Source: Metallyticus violacea
Taxonomy: Eukaryota; Arthropoda; Insecta; Mantodea; Metallyticidae
Length of the DNA stretch: 64,000 nucleotides
Assembly: GCA_030762175.1 (NCBI GenBank)
Contig: CM060831.1
Span: forward strand, 32,709,501 to 32,773,500
Direction: 5' to 3'
The stretch's first letter is position 1. Each line of letters begins with the position of its first letter. The position numbers and the translations under genes were made by a program. The notes below the pieces were generated by a model, which was given only the letters and a program-made list of their open reading frames with translations, did no database searches and was not told the DNA's origin. Positions 58,873-64,000 of this stretch are shown in pieces.

Positions 58873-59135
58873 GGTCGGTTCTTCTGCTCTAGTGGTAGCC
58901 ATGCTTGTCTCACATCCAATGTCACGGGTTCAAACTTGGCCAAGGTCGAAGGGCGTTTAGGAGAGTAAAAAGCCTAAGAAGGGAAGTAAAGCAGTCGGTC
59001 CCATGTCGTAGATTTACGACATGTAATAGAATCTCAAGCCTGAATGAAGAGGCCTCTGAGCAAAACTTATCGGCCGTTTTAGGCCTGAATTAAATTACTC
59101 TATGGACCAGAGATGTTACAGAGCGTTCTTAAACC
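58873..59135 (+). repeat. SINE1 copy, diverged
   Basis: Joined directly to the 3' end of SINE3: GGTCGGTTCTTCTGCTCTAG, B box GGGTTCAAACTTGG, GGGCGTTTAGGAG, GGAAGTAAAGCAGTCGG, GAGGCCTCTGAGCAAAACTT, CCAGAGATGTTACAGAGCGT. It is the most diverged SINE1 here and has lost the GACGCTGATGACC block partly. The SINE3 tail seems to have been its insertion site. Confidence 0.85.
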
Positions 59136-61065
59136 CGACACTAGGGATCTAGGAAAATATTACTAGACTCACTTCTTACAGCAGTACTTTATTTTATTCG
59201 GCGCTCTAAATAATAATGTTTAAAATATGTTATAATAAGACTATTTTTTTCATAATAAAACGTGAATCTGAAGAAAAATTGGAAACTTTAAACCGCTATG
59301 AAATTAAATTTTCTGTTACTTTTTTATGCAAGGAGGTGTTCAACAAAGAATTTTATAAGAGCATAACCATTGTTTTCAGAGCCTCTGAGCATGCAAGTAG
59401 TTGTAGACGAGCACTGAGTGTACTCGCTACTGCGTACAACGTGAAGATAACGGCTGTGAGTGCTGCTTACCTCTAGGGGCGGAAAAAACCCCTGCGAAGC
59501 GATTCTGAACGACCTTTGTCTCTCTGAAATGATACAGCACACATTCCTGATTTATGTTCATCTCCTAGCAAAGGCTGAAAGTAAAGGAAGAAATATGATC
59601 ATTCGCTTAAACACGGTTTTATTGCAGTGCATTATATCACTTACACACAAAATATTGGTCGTGTACCCTCAATAAAAACTACGAAATAATGTCCACTAAT
59701 GCTACTAACTTCAGTAATAAATTACATTGTTTATTACATATTTGACGACACATTTAGAAATTTAGAATGCACTTCAAGAAATAGCTATCGATCCAAGTTA
59801 TTTAGACGAATAAATGCTGTGCTTCTTATTTGAGAAGACATACATAGGTAAATACTTTTTTTAGTCGTTTAATTTTTCCATTTAGATAGCTGGTGGTGCT
59901 CATTTGTTTTTCCATAACCTGCTGCTATTCCACGACTAACTGTGTTTTTTCACTTTTGCTGTTCAAATTCAGAATAAGAATTTTTCGTATCTAATTGACG
60001 AGAGTGTACTATCATAAAATTACAGTATATTTCATCGTATATAATAATAAGGGTTTAAAATTAAAGAAGTTCAGAAACGTAATCGCCAGCTCTTAAGCGA
60101 GCTCCCCTTTTTTAAATGACAAACCCAATAATAAGTATTTTAAAATGTGAAGCTTTAAAGAAAATCGCAATTAAAAACATTAAAGACATAGGACAAGCAA
60201 CAAAACATAGAGCTAAAACCTTGAGAAAACATGATTTGAGCTTAACCACTGTTTCTTCGAGGTTCATTTGCTTAGAGTATCTGTGACGAAACCACTGCAA
60301 AATAGGAGGCTGCACATTACCAAGTTGGGGTTTAATTGTTTCCAGTTTTCTCTCATCTCAATAAAACGAATACGGTCTAATGATATGAGCTATCATCATT
60401 CGGTTTTTCCATTCATAGCTTTGAAGATCTTTGCATTTGATTAGAGACGTTAAACATGGGGGAAAATTAGTACTACTATCACGAACTTTACTACAGCCAT
60501 CAACTGCCATCATTGCTGCTGCTGTTATTGATGTTGATTAAAATGCCACGTGAGAGGAAAAGTAAACTAGTGCACAATATAAATAAAGTCATTGTGCTGC
60601 ATATGTAGAAACTATACATTCTCAAAAACATTTTCGATGCCAGTTTTAAAGAATGTTAAATAGAAAAGGCCATATTAAATTTTAAGATGAATTTAGCAAG
60701 AACTTGCAAAGTCTTACTCAAAATTCCAAAAGATTAATTTTGAATACAGCTACAATTTCATATCTTTTAAATAAAAAGTTTCAATAAAGGCGTATGTGCG
60801 CTCTTTAACGTACGCACAGGCTTGAGGCAACGGTTTTAATACAGTAAGAAACGGTAACAAACTGTGAGAACAAAGGGGCCACATTACCTCCGGCTGCCTA
60901 TACTAACTAGGGAACTTATAAAAGAAACTCCTCAGATACTCATTTGCAAAGCAGGCAGAGAAAAGTATATCGGTCTGCGTGAAGGAAAAAACGCTCTGCC
61001 GCTATAGTGACAGAATATTGGAATGAAATTACATATTTGAATAGTGTTTAGTCCGCTTTCATTAC
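59136..61065. other. no recognised feature in 1.9 kb
   Basis: AT-rich; frames up to 86 codons without motifs. No repeat seen twice in the window. Confidence 0.45.
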
Positions 61066-61237
61066 TGAGACCTCAGAGGCGATGGACACTAACGTGCATG
61101 AGATAAAATTATAAATTGGGAAATATTTTACTTGGAAATAAAGTGTTAAAGCCTAAGTTTAATACGTCCCCGTGAGAACTGAGAAAAACATGGAAAAAAC
61201 CTGGGTCAGGAAGGAGTGTTCCAGCGGGAATCTAAAC
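61066..61237 (-). repeat. SINE2 copy, 3' part (split)
   Basis: Minus-strand body: CTGAGACCTCAGAGGCGATG, GACACTAACGTGCATGAGAT, CCTAAGTTTAATACGTCCCC, GAGAACTGAGAAAAACATGG, CTGGGTCAGGAAGGAG. The head region stops at AATCTAAACCTCT, where SINE3 begins. The remaining 5' tip is at 61,606-61,640. Confidence 0.8.
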
Positions 61238-61605
61238 CTCTATCTAGCGGAGTGGCTCAAGCGTTAGCGTAGATCCCCATTTCAAATATCTCGGGGCTCC
61301 CTATGGGGTTTTTCCGCTCTCCCATTTGACATCAGATCATTCCATTGGTTCTATTACAGGTGGAAAGTGTCAGGGCAAGATGGGGTGGTGCGGTGTGACG
61401 GTGGCTTGCGCTTTTGTGGTATTCTTAGAAGCTCGAATTTCTTGAGGATGGCTCTGTCGCAGTCGGGGTGTTCTATCTGCAAACATTGTTAGGACACGGC
61501 CTATCCCGGCTTCGCAGCCCATAGATCCTGGCCACCAGTGCATAGGCACAAATGGCCGGCCCCCTGAGCAAATATCCTTCTCCGACCCTAAAACGTCTAC
61601 TGTTA
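61238..61605 (+). repeat. SINE3 copy inserted into SINE2
   Basis: Head TCTAGCGGAGTGGCTCAAGC (A box) and a decayed B box AAATATCTCGGGGC. Middle: TCATTCCATTGGTTCTATTA, GGGCAAGATGGGGTGGTGCG. End: GCATAGGCACAAATGGCCGG, CCCCCTGAGCAAATATCC. It matches the 58.4-kb copy in order, but has an extra GGTGGCTTGCGCTTTTGTGG stretch that is decayed in the other. Confidence 0.8.
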
Positions 61606-61640
61606 ACGAGTCGGTGCCTAACTACCACGGCCCGTGTCGG
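61606..61640 (-). repeat. SINE2 5' tip, other half of the split copy
   Basis: ACGAGTCGGTGCCTAACTAC and CACGGCCCGTG match the 5' tip of SINE2 at 27.46 kb (ACGAGTCCGTGCCTTAACCA, CCTCGGCCGCC). Together with 61,066-61,237 it makes one SINE2 interrupted by SINE3. Confidence 0.7.
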
Positions 61641-63636
61641 CTTGAACGGAATGTGAAACAAGGCAGTGAACCAGTTAGTCAGTCGTTTTAGCGCTCGAGC
61701 TTTCTCAGAAACAACATAAATAAAACACATTTTGATTAGCTTGCTATTGAGAAAGAACATATGCGTTTGGTTCTAGAAAATAATGGAGCCGCCACTGAAA
61801 ATCTCTCGCTTGCTGCAGGCTTTTGAAGCGACATGTCACTTGTTCTTTTTTGGTTGGGAAATGATACGCTCCTTAAATCGCGCTGTTCAGACGCACATGC
61901 CTTTCTGCAATGTTCAAAAGGATAACTGAGCGCCTCTCTCGTTTCCCATTGCAAAGCAGCTAATTTTCAGAGATTGTAGTCTTCCACTTTGTTTATTTAT
62001 TTAAATATAAGTAGTTAGTACTTTAAGCAAACACTATTTCACTGTGTAAGACTTAACCGTGAGCATCACATCCTGAATTTATAATATGATAAGTTGCGAT
62101 AGTGAGTTTTTTCATCTCTCACTCATAACCGAAATAAATTAAAGTTTCCAAAGAAACATGTACACTGCCGGTAGGATAGATCTGTGGGGGGGGGTTTTAG
62201 CATTTTAAAATGTTTGATTTGTATTTTTTAGCATTTTGTACCGTTTATACATTTGCAATTTAGCTTTTTATAGGATTAAAAAATATAATTTGAGTTAATT
62301 CTGATACATAATTATATCTTGATACAACATTAATGCAAAATGAAAATTGTCAATAATTAATAATTTTAATATTCACCAGTTAATATAGTTTTGTGTTAGT
62401 TTACACCCTTGTCGGGAAGAAAACTATTTCCACGAGGGGACTGTCGAAAAATAAAGTACACTACAAGACTGAAATTTTCTCTTTAATATTTTATTTATGT
62501 TAATTGCCTAATGTCTCTGCTAAAGTGTAAACGTGGAAATGATGCTAAATTTAAGACTCTCTCTTTTATTTTAAAAATCAGATAAAATTAAATATGTGGT
62601 ATACTACCTTAAAGTAAGGGACTATTTTGGCAAGTACTCCCAAAAAAGTTGGGTGTTCACTTTGTGAGGGCATTTTAGTCTGCAGAAACTTCTTTACTGT
62701 GTCTTGAACATAAGCCTTGAACACCTTATCTTGCACCATTTGGATGGTGGTTTACCGCTTTATTCCACGCTGCTCCTCATCTGATTTATTGTTGAAACTA
62801 TCTTTTGCACTGACATGGACCCAACTTTTGACTTGCTTGTCTAAAATATCCGTCTTTTGCCAATTACATAATTTCACATTAAAATTTCACCATCATTGAT
62901 ATAAAAACTTTCCTGTTTATAATTTTCTGCCCGCTGTTTTATCCATATTTTCGATCTCGCCATCTTAGCACTTGTTGACGTACGTGAAGGGAATGAAAGA
63001 TACAAAACTCATTTTTGAAGGTTTTACACTTCGCAGGAGGGGTTAGTTTCTACATTCCAGTACGTCATAAACATTCCAACGATGTACAGTCTGTTCGCCT
63101 AAAGTTTCCAGAAGAAGATCAAAGAAAAAAGTTTTATTTAAAAAAAATTGTCCATTTCGTATTTATGTCGCATTTTAGTATAGTCAATTTCGTATTTCAT
63201 CGCGGTGAAATTATTGTTTGTACTACACTTACAAGAAATGGTTTTAACTTATTCATACACTTTTATTAATTAGAATGTTACATTAAAATAGTAAAAATTC
63301 AGTTTATTACGGCCTTCTTTATTAGCCATAGATGTCATTGTTAAATCGATAGAACTGTTTCATGTTGTAATAAAAACGAAAAATCGCAATTTTATTATAA
63401 TTGTATATGCAGACTCTTACATTGAAACATTTAACTGCACAGGACAAAACCTATACTAATGCTCCTGGGATGGATGTCACTGTTATGTAGATGTTTTCAC
63501 ATAAGCTAATAAAAAATTACCGTTAAATACATTTCAATCATGGATGAAACCTGTGTATTTTTTTAGAAAACTTTTTCTAATATGAAAAGTCTTAATAGTG
63601 GTTTGCTCATGCCAAAGTTATAATTTGGCCAGATAG
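61641..63636. other. no recognised feature in 2 kb
   Basis: AT-rich with a run of G at about 62,187-62,196. Frames of 60-95 codons have no recognisable motif. Confidence 0.45.

Positions 63637-63679
<43 letters not shown>
63637..63679. repeat. (AT)n microsatellite bordering the palindrome
   Basis: Pure AT run that ends at the first base of the palindrome's left arm. Confidence 0.99.
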
Positions 63680-63682
<3 letters not shown>

Positions 63683-63886
63683 TAACACTAATAATAAAAG
63701 TAGATAAAGATAAAACACAGAGAAAGAGTCACACTTGAAACTGCTATATTTCGAACTACTGCGAGTTCTTCAATGGTCTAGCTTCTTGCCATTGAAGAAC
63801 TCGCAGTAGTTCGAAATATAGCAGTTTCAAGTGTGAATCTTTCTCTGTGTTTTATCTTTATCTACTTTTATTATTAGTGTTAATTT
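63679..63886. repeat. near-perfect palindrome, two 98-bp arms
   Basis: The left arm is 63,679-63,776, the right arm 63,789-63,886, with a 12-base spacer (63,777-63,788). The arms are exact reverse complements except for one base (AAGAGTCAC against AAGATTCAC). Outer ends are AAATTAACACTAATAATAAA; inner ends are GCGAGTTCTTCAATGG. There is no coding. A transcript would form a 98-bp hairpin. Possible origins are a very recent inverted duplication, a foldback element, or an assembly artefact from a hairpin or chimeric read. Confidence 0.97.
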
Positions 63887-63924
63887 GTTACATTGTTAAT
63901 AGTGTTTCTTTATTTTTATGTTTC

Positions 63925-63925
<1 letters not shown>

Positions 63926-63970
<45 letters not shown>
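63926..63970. repeat. compound (AT)n(GT)n microsatellite
   Basis: AT units (63,926-63,938) pass into GT units (63,939-63,970) and then decayed GTGTGAGTGTG. Confidence 0.98.
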
Positions 63971-63980
<10 letters not shown>

Positions 63981-64000
63981 GTGTAACTATCATGAGCCCC

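Noticed and set aside
1..64000. CRISPR array, operon or prokaryotic genes
   Set aside because: No regularly spaced direct repeats and no dense coding; the content is typical of an animal genome.

Overview
The window looks like non-genic DNA from a large, AT-rich animal genome, most likely an insect. This rests on three things: a dense mix of decayed mariner-type transposons, several tRNA-derived SINE families and non-LTR (LINE) fragments; long microsatellites; and no operon-like coding. A cockroach, termite or stick-insect type of genome would fit, but I cannot name the species from sequence alone. I found no convincing host protein-coding gene and no functional tRNA, rRNA or CRISPR. Almost every open frame is short and unconserved-looking, or is a fragment of a transposon protein.

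Layout. From 1 to 10 kb there are mariner relics (start of window, 340-850 and 3.87-4.87 kb), a SINE1 copy (6.9 kb), a LINE reverse-transcriptase tail (7.93-8.42 kb) and a transposase tail (9.04-9.26 kb). From 10 to 20 kb there is a LINE 3' end (10.7-11.4 kb) and three SINE1 copies. There is also a complex of mariner copies and inverted repeats at 12.95-13.86 and 16.39-17.84 kb. From 20 to 30 kb there is a terminally intact but dead mariner (23,876-24,725), a hAT/BED-finger relic (26.0-26.5 kb), a SINE1-next-to-SINE2 nest (27.1-27.75 kb), a LINE relic (28.4-29.3 kb) and a SINE2. From 30 to 50 kb there is another SINE2, a 210-bp GTA array, a SINE1 with a perfect 14-bp target-site duplication (37.5 kb), a 0.6-kb inverted-repeat element (38.2-38.8 kb), further mariner-type relics (39.1, 41.2 and 48.4-49.0 kb) and a basic open frame broken by one stop (43.0-43.4 kb). 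From 50 to 64 kb there is a candidate piggyBac-like element (50.7-52.0 kb) with a second copy of its Cys-rich tail at 53.6 kb, compound ATT/GTT/GTA arrays (57.05-57.26 kb), a second copy of the 10.7-kb LINE type (57.5-58.26 kb), SINE3 and SINE1 back to back (58.4-59.1 kb), a SINE3 inside a SINE2 (61.07-61.64 kb), and a near-perfect 98-bp-arm palindrome between AT/TG microsatellites at the very end.

The names SINE1, SINE2 and SINE3 are labels for families defined here by comparing copies inside the window. Nothing here works as a pathway. The interest lies in transposon history (nesting order, target duplications, shared insertion points) and in a few inverted-repeat structures not explained by simple insertion. 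I did not find a convincing new biological system. The best leads are the terminal palindrome, the interlocking inverted repeats at 16.4-17.8 kb, the piggyBac-like element and the interrupted basic frame at 43 kb.
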